From Segetibacter koreensis DSM 18137 (GTDB taxonomy: Bacteria; Bacteroidota; Bacteroidia; Chitinophagales; Chitinophagaceae), in the NCBI RefSeq assembly GCF_000374045.1, contig NZ_KB893337.1, positions 248,172-312,171 of the forward strand: a DNA stretch of 64,000 nt, read 5' to 3'. Positions 7,947-17,883 of this stretch are shown in pieces. The stretch's first letter is position 1. Every line of letters begins with the position of its first letter. Position numbers and translations under genes: made by a program. Below the pieces are notes generated by a model, which saw only the letters and a program-made list of their open reading frames with translations, was not told the DNA's origin and did no database searches.

Positions 7947-10082
7947 TTAATTAGCGACAACTTCACTTACTAACGTCCATCCGGGTTTGCCTTTCGAGGA
8001 GTGCCACTGTGGAAGTGATTTAATCGGCTTAGCAATAATTTTAAGGTATTTTACAGGTGTAGAAGCAAACGTAACCTGCTCCGGCACAACTGAAGGCGGT
8101 TCATCCTTAGCAGGCATTTTAGGATGTAATTGTCCCAATTGCTTACAATGATTTTTTTCCATTCCGCCCCACACTTCTAAACTGGAAGGAGGGAAAATAT
8201 GAGAACCTGTACTTTTTAATATTGTCAACAAAACACTTTCCACCTGTACGGCCTTATTAAAATACAAATAAAAGACTGCATCATTTTTAGTATAGCCTAA
8301 CCATTGACCATTGCCAAAATTTACATCTCCTATATCCCGGTCATCCAATAACTTGCCTGGGCCTTTGTATTTCTCATCTGGTTTGCTTGCAAGTTCGATC
8401 GAGTCAGGTTTACTTCCTTTTTTAATATAAATTGCTTCTGCAGATGTACTTCCATACCATCCCTTTTTAAATGCTCTTGCTTTTAAAGTAATATTATTCT
8501 TAATAACAATAGGGCTTTTATATAAAGGACTTTTTATACTGTCAGGTTCAGTATCATCTAAAGTGTACCGAATATCTACTCCTTTAAAAGGATGTTTTAC
8601 AACAATTTGTGTATCTCTGTCAAATATACATGTGGTACTTTGGATCATTGGAGGTGATAGCGCCATCATTGTTCCGTCATCTTTATAACCGGTTTCTATG
8701 CTTACCTGTTTAAACTTATTCTGAATTTTTGCTACTTCATTGCTACCTATTTTTGTATTCCATATATATATGGAACGAAGTGATGGCAGCTTTACTATTT
8801 TTTCTAAAAACTGCTTGTCAATTGCCGTACCTGACAGCGATAATTGTTTTAGCTTTTTAAGCTGTAAAAGCTGCCCAAGTCCCTTGTCTGTAATATCAGT
8901 ATAATTAAGATTGAGTTCATCCAGATTAACCATTTGGCCTACTATAGCTAATTCATCATCTTTTACGGGCATACGGGCAAGGCTTAACTGTATTATCTGT
9001 TGCTTTAGTGGCAGTAGTTCTTCCAATGATTTTTTTGAGTAGGCGTATTTGCCGTAAAAATGAACTGACAAGGCAGGAGAACCGATTCCCTGCGGCTCTA
9101 TAACACGATAATTATTATTTAAAGCATTTATTTTTTTATCGTCAGCAGCAGGAAAATCATATACTATTTGATTTGATTCTTTACCTGACGGAGCTAAAAA
9201 TTTTGCAGCCACTATTCTAAATGAATCCTTTTCCGGCACATCTGTCAGTTTCTTATTTATCCATGCACCAGATTTTATCCATGCCCGCAATAACGCAACT
9301 TCATCATCTGCCAGAGCAGGTTTAGAGATGGGAGGCATGTGTTTTTTGTCGTCTCCAGGTAACAGTATTCTGTGCATTAGCAAACTGGCATCAGGGTCTC
9401 CGGCAGTAAAAAGAGGTCCTGTCTTTCCTCCTGCTTCAATTCCTGCAGAGTCTTCTAACATTAATCCGCCTTTCATAATCCCGGCTCCATGACAACTGAA
9501 ACATTTTTTTTCAAAAATCGGTTTAACCACATCTGAAAAAACAATTGCTTCATCTATGGAAACAGCTTTTTTTTCCTCGGTATTCACGGGAGCTAATAAA
9601 TAATTTTCCCCATGGGTGAGGCTGGCTCCGAAATGTCCGGCTACAACAATACAAAGGCTGGCAATAAGCGTGAACGGCCGACCAATAATTTTTTTACTGA
9701 AAAAATGATGAAAGGAATAAAAAAGATAGCTGATGACTGCAATACTTACACCGGCCCACTTATGCCATTGCAATGTAACTCCGCTTCTTCCGTCTTCAAG
9801 CGATAAAAGAATTCCCATAACAGCAGTTACCATGGCAGATAAAGATGCAACAAGTCGCAATAGGTTAAACCACTCTTTATTCTGCGATTTCTCGGGTAAC
9901 CAGAATGTAAAGAAAGAAAGCAACAGAAGCACAATAGGGAAATGCAGGAACATCGGATGCATTCTCCCTACAACCTGCAGCCATGGTGGCACATGTAATC
10001 TGTTCTGAAAAACCAATATAAAAAGAAGGAAAATAATACCGGCAGTTAAAATTCCTTCGCCGATTTTTTTTAAAGTATGCAT
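7947..10082 (-). CDS. Multi-domain membrane cytochrome c: DUF2231-like TM region, haem domain, LRR, chitobiase-C-like domain
   Basis: 711 residues. Five predicted membrane helices in residues ~10-155, with His-rich motifs (MHPMFLHFP, WHKWAG, GHFGASLTHG) like DUF2231. Next is a cytochrome-c domain with CFSCH at 194-198 and a likely distal Met in MPPISKPALADDE, as in planctomycete-type PSCyt1 domains. A leucine-rich-repeat stretch follows (~345-465), then a chitobiase C-terminal-like beta domain (~495-560, VDIRYTLDDTEPDSIKSPLY) and a beta-rich C-terminal domain resembling F5/8 type C. The mature part faces the periplasm. Last gene of a minus-strand trio, 154 bp after the DUF1501 gene. Role unknown; electron transfer coupled to carbohydrate binding is inference. 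Confidence 0.8.
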   Translation of the reverse strand: MHTLKKIGEGILTAGIIFLLFILVFQNRLHVPPWLQVVGRMHPMFLHFPIVLLLLSFFTFWLPEKSQNKEWFNLLRLVASLSAMVTAVMGILLSLEDGRSGVTLQWHKWAGVSIAVISYLFYSFHHFFSKKIIGRPFTLIASLCIVVAGHFGASLTHGENYLLAPVNTEEKKAVSIDEAIVFSDVVKPIFEKKCFSCHGAGIMKGGLMLEDSAGIEAGGKTGPLFTAGDPDASLLMHRILLPGDDKKHMPPISKPALADDEVALLRAWIKSGAWINKKLTDVPEKDSFRIVAAKFLAPSGKESNQIVYDFPAADDKKINALNNNYRVIEPQGIGSPALSVHFYGKYAYSKKSLEELLPLKQQIIQLSLARMPVKDDELAIVGQMVNLDELNLNYTDITDKGLGQLLQLKKLKQLSLSGTAIDKQFLEKIVKLPSLRSIYIWNTKIGSNEVAKIQNKFKQVSIETGYKDDGTMMALSPPMIQSTTCIFDRDTQIVVKHPFKGVDIRYTLDDTEPDSIKSPLYKSPIVIKNNITLKARAFKKGWYGSTSAEAIYIKKGSKPDSIELASKPDEKYKGPGKLLDDRDIGDVNFGNGQWLGYTKNDAVFYLYFNKAVQVESVLLTILKSTGSHIFPPSSLEVWGGMEKNHCKQLGQLHPKMPAKDEPPSVVPEQVTFASTPVKYLKIIAKPIKSLPQWHSSKGKPGWTLVSEVVAN

Positions 10083-10236
10083 ATGGCTGTTGCTCTATCT
10101 TAAACACGGGTAAAACTTAAAGTTAAACTTTACCGGAACCAATGTTATATAGTTAATCGTTAATGAAATAAGTTATTACAGTACTAGTGTACATTACAAC
10201 AGAAGTATCATTTGATAATTAATAATTTGAAAAAAT

Positions 10237-11691
10237 TTATGCAAGAATATCTCGTACTACTTTCCCTTCTACATCTGTTAGACGGAACCGACGTCCCTGG
10301 CTTCTAAATGTCAGGCGCTCGTGATCGAAGCCAAGCTGGTTTAAAATAGTAGCCTGGAAATCGTGTACATGCACAGGGTTATTAATTATGTTGTAACCAA
10401 ACTCATCGGTTTCTCCATATACCATTCCCGGTTTTATACCTCCACCTGCCATCCAGATAGAGAAGCACCTTGGATGATGATCCCTTCCATAATTATCTAC
10501 TGTCATCTTTCCCTGGCAATAATTGGTACGGCCAAATTCTCCGCCCCATATCACAAGTGTTTCATCCAGCAAACCTCTTTGTTTTAAATCTGTAATCAGC
10601 GCTGCAGATGATTGGTCAACGTCTTTTGCCTGTCCACGCATTTCATTAGGAAGATTACCGTGCTGGTCCCATCCCTGGTGATACAATTGTACAAAGCGAA
10701 CGCCATTTTCTGATAATTTTCTCGCGAGTAAGCAATTCGCAGCATAGGTGCCAGGAACAAGACAATCTGATCCGTATAATTTTACAATGTCATCAGGCTC
10801 TTTGCTTACATCTAAAATTTCGGGCACGGCGGTCTGCATACGATAGGCCATTTCATACTGCTGGATTTTCGTTGCAATTTCAGGGTCACCGAAATTTTTA
10901 TATTCCATTTCATTCAAAGCTGCTACTTTATCCAGCATACTTCTTCTTGCTTCCCTGTCTATTCCATCCTGGTTTTGCAAATATAAAATAGGATTTTCTC
11001 CACTGCTGAATTGAACTCCCTGGTGTATAGAATCTAAAAATCCGTTGCTCCATAATTTTGAGTAAACTCCCTGGCCATTTCCTTTTCCGCGTGATAGCAA
11101 GACACAAAATGCGGGTAAATTCTTATTTTCCGTTCCCAAACCATAGCTTACCCACGAACCCATGCTTGGCCTGTTTCCCTGTTGTGCGCCCGTCTGGAAA
11201 AAAGTTAATGCAGGATCGTGATTAATTGCTTCAGTATGCATTGACTTAACAATGCAAATGTCATCTACAATTTTAGCCATATGAGGAAATAACTCACTGA
11301 CCCACGCCCCAGACTCTCCATACTGGTTAAACTTATAAAAAGAACCCACAAGCGGAAACTTTTTCTGTTGCGATGTCATACCTGTCAACCTCTGTCCCTT
11401 ACGGATAGACTCCGGCAAATCCTGCCCCATCAACTTTGTAAGGGTCGGCTTATAGTCGAAAGACTCTAACTGTGATGGAGCTCCATTTTGAAACAAATAA
11501 ATGACTCTTTTTGCCTTAGGAGCAAAATGAGGGATGCCAGGCAAAAAATCTGCTTCATCATCTTTTGACTTGTTGAAAAGATCAGGGATAAGTAATGATC
11601 CAAGCGCAACACTCCCAAGACCGATGCTAAGATTAGACAGGAAGTGACGCCGGTTTATATTTAACCCATGCTCTAAAATCTCTTTGTCCAT
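10237..11691 (-). CDS. DUF1501 family protein with twin-arginine signal
   Basis: 484 residues. The N-terminus has a twin-arginine motif, NINRRHFLSNLSIGLGSVAL, implying folded export by Tat. The body is a DUF1501 domain (sulfatase/alkaline-phosphatase superfamily): RVIYLFQNGAPSQLESFDYK, the central GGEFGRTNYCQGK and RDHHPRCFSIWMAGGGIKPG carry the Asp/His residues expected to bind metal. DUF1501 genes normally sit beside DUF1549/DUF1553 cytochrome genes, as here, where the partner stops 7 bp upstream. Probably a periplasmic hydrolase on a sulfated or phosphorylated glycan, but no substrate is established for the family. Confidence 0.9.
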   Translation of the reverse strand: MDKEILEHGLNINRRHFLSNLSIGLGSVALGSLLIPDLFNKSKDDEADFLPGIPHFAPKAKRVIYLFQNGAPSQLESFDYKPTLTKLMGQDLPESIRKGQRLTGMTSQQKKFPLVGSFYKFNQYGESGAWVSELFPHMAKIVDDICIVKSMHTEAINHDPALTFFQTGAQQGNRPSMGSWVSYGLGTENKNLPAFCVLLSRGKGNGQGVYSKLWSNGFLDSIHQGVQFSSGENPILYLQNQDGIDREARRSMLDKVAALNEMEYKNFGDPEIATKIQQYEMAYRMQTAVPEILDVSKEPDDIVKLYGSDCLVPGTYAANCLLARKLSENGVRFVQLYHQGWDQHGNLPNEMRGQAKDVDQSSAALITDLKQRGLLDETLVIWGGEFGRTNYCQGKMTVDNYGRDHHPRCFSIWMAGGGIKPGMVYGETDEFGYNIINNPVHVHDFQATILNQLGFDHERLTFRSQGRRFRLTDVEGKVVRDILA

Positions 11692-11698
11692 AATTAAA

Positions 11699-14029
11699 TT
11701 AAGTTTTAGTAATGGCTTCCTCCATATTATATATTACCTGCATTACCTGCATCATCGCTGCTAAATCTACATTTGATTTAACCGCAGGCTTGTACTCTCC
11801 CACTTTTATTACTTTGTTTGCGGCATCGGGATTTGCTGCAAATGAATCATGTCTTTCCTTCCAGTAATTAAAAAGAATCTTAATTTCTTTATCATCTGGT
11901 TTACGACACACAATTCTTCTAAACCCATTGCTTATGGCGGCTTCTGTAGCATTGCTATATTTCGTCAATAAATGATCAGACAAGGCTAAGGATGCCTCGA
12001 GCACAATTGGGTCATTCATCATTACAAGGGCCTGTAACGGCGTGTTGGTGTGTGAACGTTTGACTTCGCATTGGTCACGGTTGCTGGCATCGAATATTAT
12101 CATGTTAGGCGGAGGCACTGTACGCTTTATAAAAGTGTACATTCCCCGTCGATACAATAACTGGCCGGTGTCTTGCTTATAGGTTGCTAACTGTCCTCTT
12201 CCAGATGTGGCCATTTCCCAAAGGCCTGCAGGTTGATATGGCTTTATACTGGGTCCGCCGATTGTTTTATTCAGTAGTCCGCTGCTCTCCAGAACCATGT
12301 CTTTTACCAATTCTGCCTGCATTCTTATTCGTGGCGCATAAGAGTAGAAAACATTCTCCGGATCAGCTTTTAATTTTTCTTTTGAAATGATGGCTGACTG
12401 GCGATATGTGGCGGACATTACAATTTGTTTAACCAGTCTTTTTATATCCCATCCATGTTCCCTAAAGTCTACGGCCAGCCAATCGAGCAATGCAGGGTGT
12501 GAAGGCAAAGAACCTTGCATACCAAAGTCAGCTGCAGATTTTACTATACCTTTTCCGAAAAATTCCTGCCATAATCTGTTCACAAAGACCCTTGCTGTCA
12601 AAGGGTTCTGAGGGTTAAACAACCATTTCGACAATCCGAGGCGATTATGCGGATATTCTTTAGGAAAAGGCAAAATCGAATGAGGTGTTGACGGCTCTAC
12701 CTCATCTCCATGCTGATCATAATTCCCCCGAAGCAGAATAAAAGTCTTTCTCAATGTATCCCTGTCTTTCATTATAGATACTTCTAATTTATTAGTATCT
12801 GTTTTATTGAGATAATGCAGAATCCCCTTGAGATCATCGTTAGTAATTTCCATGCGAGGATTCTTCGCATAAGTTTCCCTGCCGCCAACGGTTGATTCAA
12901 TACCGACTTCTTTTATATTATTAAAAAAAGCAGACATCTGATAATACTCCTTTTGGGAAAAAGGATCAAATTTGTGATCGTGACATTTGGCACATTCAAT
13001 AGTAGCACCCAATATGCCACGACCTAAAGTTGTGACTCTGTCGTCTACATACATCACACGATATTCTTCATCTATCACACCTCCTTCTTCTGTTATCTTA
13101 TGGTTACGATTAAAGCCTGTTGCCAACAACTGTTCTTTTGTGGCATTTGGCAAAAGATCGCCTGCCAGTTGCCAGGTAATAAATTGGTCATAAGGCATGT
13201 TGTTATTAAATGCATGAATTACCCAATCTCTCCATGGCCATTGCGTCCGGTAATTATCATCCTGGTATCCATGAGAGTCTGCATAACGGGCTACATCAAG
13301 CCATGGAATAGCCATTCGTTCGCCGTAGGAAGGTTGTTTTAGTAATTGATCTACCATTTTTTCGTAAGCATTGGTAGAATTATCCTTTAAAAAAGCATCT
13401 GTTTGTTCAGGTGTGGGAGGCAAGCCTGTAAGGTCAAATGAAATTCTTTTTAATAATCTTTCTTTATCAGCTTCGTCGTTTGGAGTTAGTTTTTTTTCTT
13501 CTAACTGCTTTAAGACGAAATAATCAATTTCATTTTTTGGCCATTCTTTATTTTTTACTAGGGGTAAAGGAGCTTTTTTCGGAGCAGTGAAAGCCCAATG
13601 TTTTTCATACTTAGCACCCTGTTCTATCCATTTTTTTATGATAGCTATTTCAGTTTCTGACAGTCCCGGCAAATTGCTGGAAGTAGGCGGCATCTTTATA
13701 GCCGTATCAGTACTGCTAACACGAACAAACAATTCGGAAAGTTCTGGTTTGCCTGGCACCAACGCATGTGCCCTGGGATGTTCTTGTAGTGCTTTATAAG
13801 CTTCTTCAGCTATATCCAAACGCAACCCTGCCTGCCGCTTATTTGCGTCAGGACCGTGACAATTAAAACATTTGTCAGAAAGTATTGGGCGAACCTGGAA
13901 ATTGTAACTGATACTTTCATCTGAACTGACTTTGTCGCTATTATTAACACTGTTGCAGGATGATGTATATATAAATAGTAATCCCGAAATAGAAATTAAT
14001 AAAAGAACGAGAACTTTCTTCATAGACAA
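11699..14029 (-). CDS. PSCyt1-DUF1549-DUF1553 cytochrome c lipoprotein
   Basis: 776 residues. A lipoprotein signal with lipobox ending at Cys25 (FIYTSSC) indicates membrane anchoring. A PSCyt1 haem domain follows (CFNCH at 54-58, distal Met in IKMPPTSSN), then DUF1549 (~160-365), which contains a second haem motif CAKCH at 346-350, and DUF1553 (~470-750; NPLTARVFVNRLWQEFFGKG, SHTNTPLQALVMMNDP). This domain order is common in Planctomycetes/Verrucomicrobia and also present in Bacteroidota. First gene of the trio with the DUF1501 and membrane cytochrome genes; it would supply electron transfer for a periplasmic reaction, still uncharacterised. Confidence 0.9.
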   Translation of the reverse strand: MSMKKVLVLLLISISGLLFIYTSSCNSVNNSDKVSSDESISYNFQVRPILSDKCFNCHGPDANKRQAGLRLDIAEEAYKALQEHPRAHALVPGKPELSELFVRVSSTDTAIKMPPTSSNLPGLSETEIAIIKKWIEQGAKYEKHWAFTAPKKAPLPLVKNKEWPKNEIDYFVLKQLEEKKLTPNDEADKERLLKRISFDLTGLPPTPEQTDAFLKDNSTNAYEKMVDQLLKQPSYGERMAIPWLDVARYADSHGYQDDNYRTQWPWRDWVIHAFNNNMPYDQFITWQLAGDLLPNATKEQLLATGFNRNHKITEEGGVIDEEYRVMYVDDRVTTLGRGILGATIECAKCHDHKFDPFSQKEYYQMSAFFNNIKEVGIESTVGGRETYAKNPRMEITNDDLKGILHYLNKTDTNKLEVSIMKDRDTLRKTFILLRGNYDQHGDEVEPSTPHSILPFPKEYPHNRLGLSKWLFNPQNPLTARVFVNRLWQEFFGKGIVKSAADFGMQGSLPSHPALLDWLAVDFREHGWDIKRLVKQIVMSATYRQSAIISKEKLKADPENVFYSYAPRIRMQAELVKDMVLESSGLLNKTIGGPSIKPYQPAGLWEMATSGRGQLATYKQDTGQLLYRRGMYTFIKRTVPPPNMIIFDASNRDQCEVKRSHTNTPLQALVMMNDPIVLEASLALSDHLLTKYSNATEAAISNGFRRIVCRKPDDKEIKILFNYWKERHDSFAANPDAANKVIKVGEYKPAVKSNVDLAAMMQVMQVIYNMEEAITKT

Positions 14030-14335
14030 ACTTTAGACAATGGCAATCGAATAGAAAGCGTAAGTTAGTAAGAATTTCCCTTACATATAACGAGATGTTT
14101 AATACCAGGAATAAAAAATTTCTGCTCAAATGGCATATATCAGGCATTTAAAGAGCGATTAGTCCCTCTTTAAATTGGGTTTAAAATATTCGATATATCC
14201 ATTACAATCGCTTTTATCAACATTTAATTTGGCAAAAAAATTTTTCTTTAAATCACTTACGGCATAAAAGTTTTTATTTCAAAACGCTCTATTATAATTT
14301 CATTAGTTCTTAACTTCCCGATTCAATTAAATCTG
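14030..14335. other. Divergent intergenic region (cytochrome trio / apiosidase-like gene)
   Basis: 306 bp holding the promoters of the minus-strand trio and of the plus-strand DUF4038 gene. CAAACTTTA at 14026-14034, overlapping the start of the cytochrome gene, is a near-match to a minus-strand -7 element but has one extra base; nothing else stands out. Confidence 0.35.
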
Positions 14336-15736
14336 ATGCGTTTTATTGCTTGTGTTGTTTTTTGTTTTGTTTTAAATACAGATCTTTCCTCTCAATCCTT
14401 ATTTAAACACGGTCGCTTACAAGTTGCTAAAGATAGACGGCATCTTCAATTTGCAGATGGAAAGCCTTTTTTTTGGTTGGGTGATACAGGCTGGGAATTA
14501 TTTCATCGTCTTACATTAGAAGAAATAAAACAATACCTGGACAATCGTGCAGCAAAAGGTTTTACAGTGATACAAGCGGTAGCTTTAGCAGAATTTGATG
14601 GCTTGCGGAAACCAAATCAATATGGCGAAGTACCATTTAAAAATTTAGATCCTACGCAACCCAATGACAAATACTTTAAAGTCGTTGATAGTGCTGTTCA
14701 CATGGCAAAACAGCGAAATTTATTTATTGGATTACTGCCAACGTGGGGCGATAAAGTAACGAAACTTTGGGGAGAAGGACCGGTTGTATTTGACAGCAGC
14801 AATGCATACACTTACGGTAAATGGATAGGCAACAGGTATAAAAAAGAACCGAATATTATTTGGATACTAGGTGGAGACAGGCCGGCGGTTAATGACAGCA
14901 ACGACTGGAGACCAATTTGGAGGGCAATGGCGAGAGGTATTATTGAAGCCACCAATCATCACTGCATTATTACTTATCATCCCTCGGGCGGCGAAAACTC
15001 TACTTCTCAATGGATACATAATGAGCCCTGGTTAGACATGAATATGTTTCAATCGGGCCATGGTGGCGGACACGATGTAGCATGCTGGGATCTGGTAAAA
15101 AGAGATTATACGTACTCTCCTGCCAAACCAACTTTAGACGGAGAACCAAACTATGAAGACCATCCTGTTAATCCATGGCCAAAATGGAACCCCGATAATG
15201 GCTATTATCGTGATTATGATGTTCGCAAACAAACTTATCGTTCGGTTTTCGCAGGTGCATGTGGTGTTACTTATGGTCACCATGCTATCTGGCAATTTAT
15301 GAGTGCAAGAGAAGAAACTATTAACTATCCTGATCGCGGCTGGATCAATGCTATGGATCGGCCGGGGGCATACCAGGTTGGGTATTTACGAAAGTTGATT
15401 GAGTCAAGACCGATGCTGCAAAATGTTCCTGATAATTCAATTATAGCGAAAGGCCAGGGAGAAAAAGGTGAACATATAGAAGCCTTTCGTGCACAAGATA
15501 AAAGTTTTGCAATGATATATTTGCCGGTAGGAAAAACGATTACAATCAACACGAAGAATCTATCTAATCAAATTGTCGGATGGTGGTTTAATCCCAAAGA
15601 TGCTACAACAGAGCAAGCACAAATATTAGAAAAAAAAGATACAATGGAATTTACTTCACCAACAACCGGTACCGGAAACGATTGGGTGTTGGTAATTGAT
15701 GATGCAGCCAAGGGTTACAGAGCACCTGGTAAATAA
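14336..15736 (+). CDS. Apiosidase-like (DUF4038, GH140-type) glycoside hydrolase
   Basis: 466 residues with an N-terminal signal segment ([20 protein letters not shown]). The body begins with the DUF4038 signature ([20 protein letters not shown]), continues as a TIM-barrel with [13 protein letters not shown] and [12 protein letters not shown], the Asp/Glu-bearing motifs expected at the active site, and ends in a small beta domain like the 'putative collagen-binding' C-terminal module (from ~residue 370). The GH140 family includes apiosidases acting on rhamnogalacturonan II; other substrates exist, so specificity is open. It is divergent from the DUF1501/cytochrome trio. Confidence 0.85.
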   Translation: MRFIACVVFCFVLNTDLSSQSLFKHGRLQVAKDRRHLQFADGKPFFWLGDTGWELFHRLTLEEIKQYLDNRAAKGFTVIQAVALAEFDGLRKPNQYGEVPFKNLDPTQPNDKYFKVVDSAVHMAKQRNLFIGLLPTWGDKVTKLWGEGPVVFDSSNAYTYGKWIGNRYKKEPNIIWILGGDRPAVNDSNDWRPIWRAMARGIIEATNHHCIITYHPSGGENSTSQWIHNEPWLDMNMFQSGHGGGHDVACWDLVKRDYTYSPAKPTLDGEPNYEDHPVNPWPKWNPDNGYYRDYDVRKQTYRSVFAGACGVTYGHHAIWQFMSAREETINYPDRGWINAMDRPGAYQVGYLRKLIESRPMLQNVPDNSIIAKGQGEKGEHIEAFRAQDKSFAMIYLPVGKTITINTKNLSNQIVGWWFNPKDATTEQAQILEKKDTMEFTSPTTGTGNDWVLVIDDAAKGYRAPGK

Positions 15737-15811
15737 GTTATGAGGTTTCTCCGAAGAAAGATACATCTTGTATTTTACTTTAGGTAAATGAACTATTAAT
15801 TGTTTTGTGTA

Positions 15812-16378
15812 TCAAAATAATCTCTCAGCAGGCGGGCGTACACCGGCCAGACGTAGATAAACAGTAGTTTGACCTCTATGGTGAGTCTGATGTTCAAACG
15901 CTTTCATTAACCACCTTAATCTCGATGCTGTAAAAGACTGGCCCATATTAAGTGTAACGGGTTCCATAAGAGATGTTGCGTTCAACTTTTTTATAGCATT
16001 TATGGCAAAATCGTAACCCATATTAACGTAATACATAACAGAATCAGCTGTTTGGGCAGAAGTGCTTTTTTCAAGATCAGGACCAGAATAAGAAGATTTT
16101 TCTCCGGTGGCAGTTGACACAAAAAACATATTAGCCTGGGTGAGATGTAATAATTGCTGTGCAAAACTTCTAACACTATCAGTAGCCCTTAGTGAATATT
16201 TGTCGGAAGGCATAGCTTTCATATAATCCTGCGTATACTCCCTGGCGCGCTCCCAATCTTTAACAAGCATATTCTTTATTGAATCAGGAGAAATATTTGC
16301 CTGGCAAAAGGTATCACGAGTATTACCGAAACAAAGAACAACTAAAACCATAAGTTTTGGAATATAATTCTTTATCAT
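15812..16378 (-). CDS. Exported DinB-family protein
   Basis: 188 residues from ATG 16378 (MIKNYIPKLMVLVVLCFG); an in-frame ATG at 16402 would put eight charged residues before the hydrophobic segment and is less likely. A signal peptide is followed by a four-helix DinB domain: helix with REYTQDYMKAMP, a metal-site His in QQLLHLTQANM, and the paired His motif FEHQTHHRGQTTVYLRLAGV near the end. DinB proteins bind divalent metal; many are thiol-related transferases. An exported DinB is common in Bacteroidota. Convergent with the DUF4038 gene, 75 bp apart. Confidence 0.85.
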   Translation of the reverse strand: MIKNYIPKLMVLVVLCFGNTRDTFCQANISPDSIKNMLVKDWERAREYTQDYMKAMPSDKYSLRATDSVRSFAQQLLHLTQANMFFVSTATGEKSSYSGPDLEKSTSAQTADSVMYYVNMGYDFAINAIKKLNATSLMEPVTLNMGQSFTASRLRWLMKAFEHQTHHRGQTTVYLRLAGVRPPAERLF

Positions 16379-16542
16379 AAAATATTTTTCTCCAAAATAC
16401 AATATGTTTTAAAGATCTAATAGCATTAGAAAAATTATTTAAGAAAGCAGAACAGCTCATTTGTATTGAATGTACAAAGACTGTATTGCAAATAAGAACT
16501 AAATAAATTATATTTATTCTACCAAAACTAAAATATTTTTTT

Positions 16543-16911
16543 ATGAGCAACAGAGTGGTTCATTTTGAAATTCCCTGTGACGATCCGGATAAAACAATGG
16601 AATTTTTTAAAGAAGTATTTGGATGGGGTTTTCAGTCGTACGGGCAGGAGCAATATTGGTTAGCTACAACAGGTGATGATAAATCGCCGGGTATAAATGG
16701 AGCTATAATGAAAAAGCGCGATCCAAAACAGCCTTTGGTTAATACTCTTTCAGTTACAAACATCGATGAAAGCATTCAAAAAATTGAAAAAGCCGGAGGA
16801 AAAATAGTAATGCCCAAAATGGCTGTTCCTTCTATGGGCTGGGTAGTTTACTTTACAGATCCTGATGGTAACATTCATGGAGCCTGGCAGGATGACAAAG
16901 ATGCAAAGTAG
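16543..16911 (+). CDS. VOC (glyoxalase/bleomycin-resistance) family protein
   Basis: 122 residues, one VOC unit of two beta-alpha-beta-beta-beta modules: VVHFEIPCDDPDKTMEFFKE at the start and GWVVYFTDPDGNIHGAWQDD at the end. His and Glu positions needed for metal binding are only partly conserved (H7 present), so it may be a binding protein rather than an enzyme. Cytoplasmic, monocistronic, convergent with the lipoprotein gene at 16977. Substrate unknown. Confidence 0.88.
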   Translation: MSNRVVHFEIPCDDPDKTMEFFKEVFGWGFQSYGQEQYWLATTGDDKSPGINGAIMKKRDPKQPLVNTLSVTNIDESIQKIEKAGGKIVMPKMAVPSMGWVVYFTDPDGNIHGAWQDDKDAK

Positions 16912-16976
16912 TCTTAAGCAATGATTGAGAAAGTGTTTGCCTTTCAAGCGAGAAAACCTGCAAGGCCTACAATTAA

Positions 16977-17588
16977 TTATTGCCTTTGAAAAGTAATTAT
17001 AAAAGTACCCTGAAGAGTAGAAGTGGTCGTAGCGCCGTCTTCAGTATTTGTTGTTGACTGCGTTGCTGATTGAATTAAATATAGCTTGTCACTTTCAAGT
17101 TTTATTTTTGCACCGCTTGGTTCTGTCATCTGAGTTATATCGCTCATGAACGTAGAACCTGTTTCGAAATATACTGAATCTGCTCCCACCATTTGATATG
17201 TAGTTGAGGCACTTGATGCAGGAGCAGCAAACTGAACAGGTAACGAAAGGGTATCAGTAAGTTCTCCATTTTCATAAATAGAAGATTTTGAGAATGCATT
17301 TATAGAGTATGAAATATTATTTGTAGTCATTTTCGTTCCATCTATTCTAAGCGTACCAGCATTTTTTTCGGAGATATACTCACTCATCGTCACCGTTTTT
17401 ACAACATTCGATCCTTCGGTTATTTCCTGTGCATTACTTGTTCTTCCTTCTATCGAAATAAATCCCCAGTTACCAGTTATACCAGATTGAATGGCTACTG
17501 TTTGTGGCTGTTCAATACCTTTTTGACAGCAAACGAAAGCAAACGAAATGATGACAGAGGAGAATACAATGATGAGATTCTTAGACAT
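16977..17588 (-). CDS. Hypothetical lipoprotein
   Basis: 203 residues with a hydrophobic signal and a Cys-containing lipobox (ISFAFVCCQKG). The rest is beta-rich (repeated Thr/Ser strands such as MTTNNISYSINAF and GTFIITFQRQ at the C-terminus), compatible with a small lipocalin-like or beta-sandwich fold, but I do not recognise a named family. Likely anchored in the outer or inner membrane facing the periplasm. No operon partner. Confidence 0.6.
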   Translation of the reverse strand: MSKNLIIVFSSVIISFAFVCCQKGIEQPQTVAIQSGITGNWGFISIEGRTSNAQEITEGSNVVKTVTMSEYISEKNAGTLRIDGTKMTTNNISYSINAFSKSSIYENGELTDTLSLPVQFAAPASSASTTYQMVGADSVYFETGSTFMSDITQMTEPSGAKIKLESDKLYLIQSATQSTTNTEDGATTTSTLQGTFIITFQRQ

Positions 17589-17883
17589 ATAGGTTTAAAT
17601 TAAGTAAATCAATGAATTGATAATTATGGTTTGACTCCAACGAAATATTCCCGGAATTTATTTTTAGTCAAATAAAATATTGCGGTGCAATCGTTCATTT
17701 TATTGTAGTTAAAGAATTCCCAAAGAAGCATTTGTAAAACAACTTTTGGGTTGATGGGTAGCTAATGGCATATGGGCACTAAAACTCTAACAACATATGA
17801 TGGCTTGGGAGGCATAAAAATTTTATCGATATCTGATGAAGCTTTAGTAAACATTTTTTGAGTATAAATTTTAATAAGAACAA

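Noticed and set aside
9612-10008. Plus-strand ORFs inside the membrane cytochrome gene
   Set aside because: Short antisense frames over the transmembrane region of a well supported minus-strand gene.
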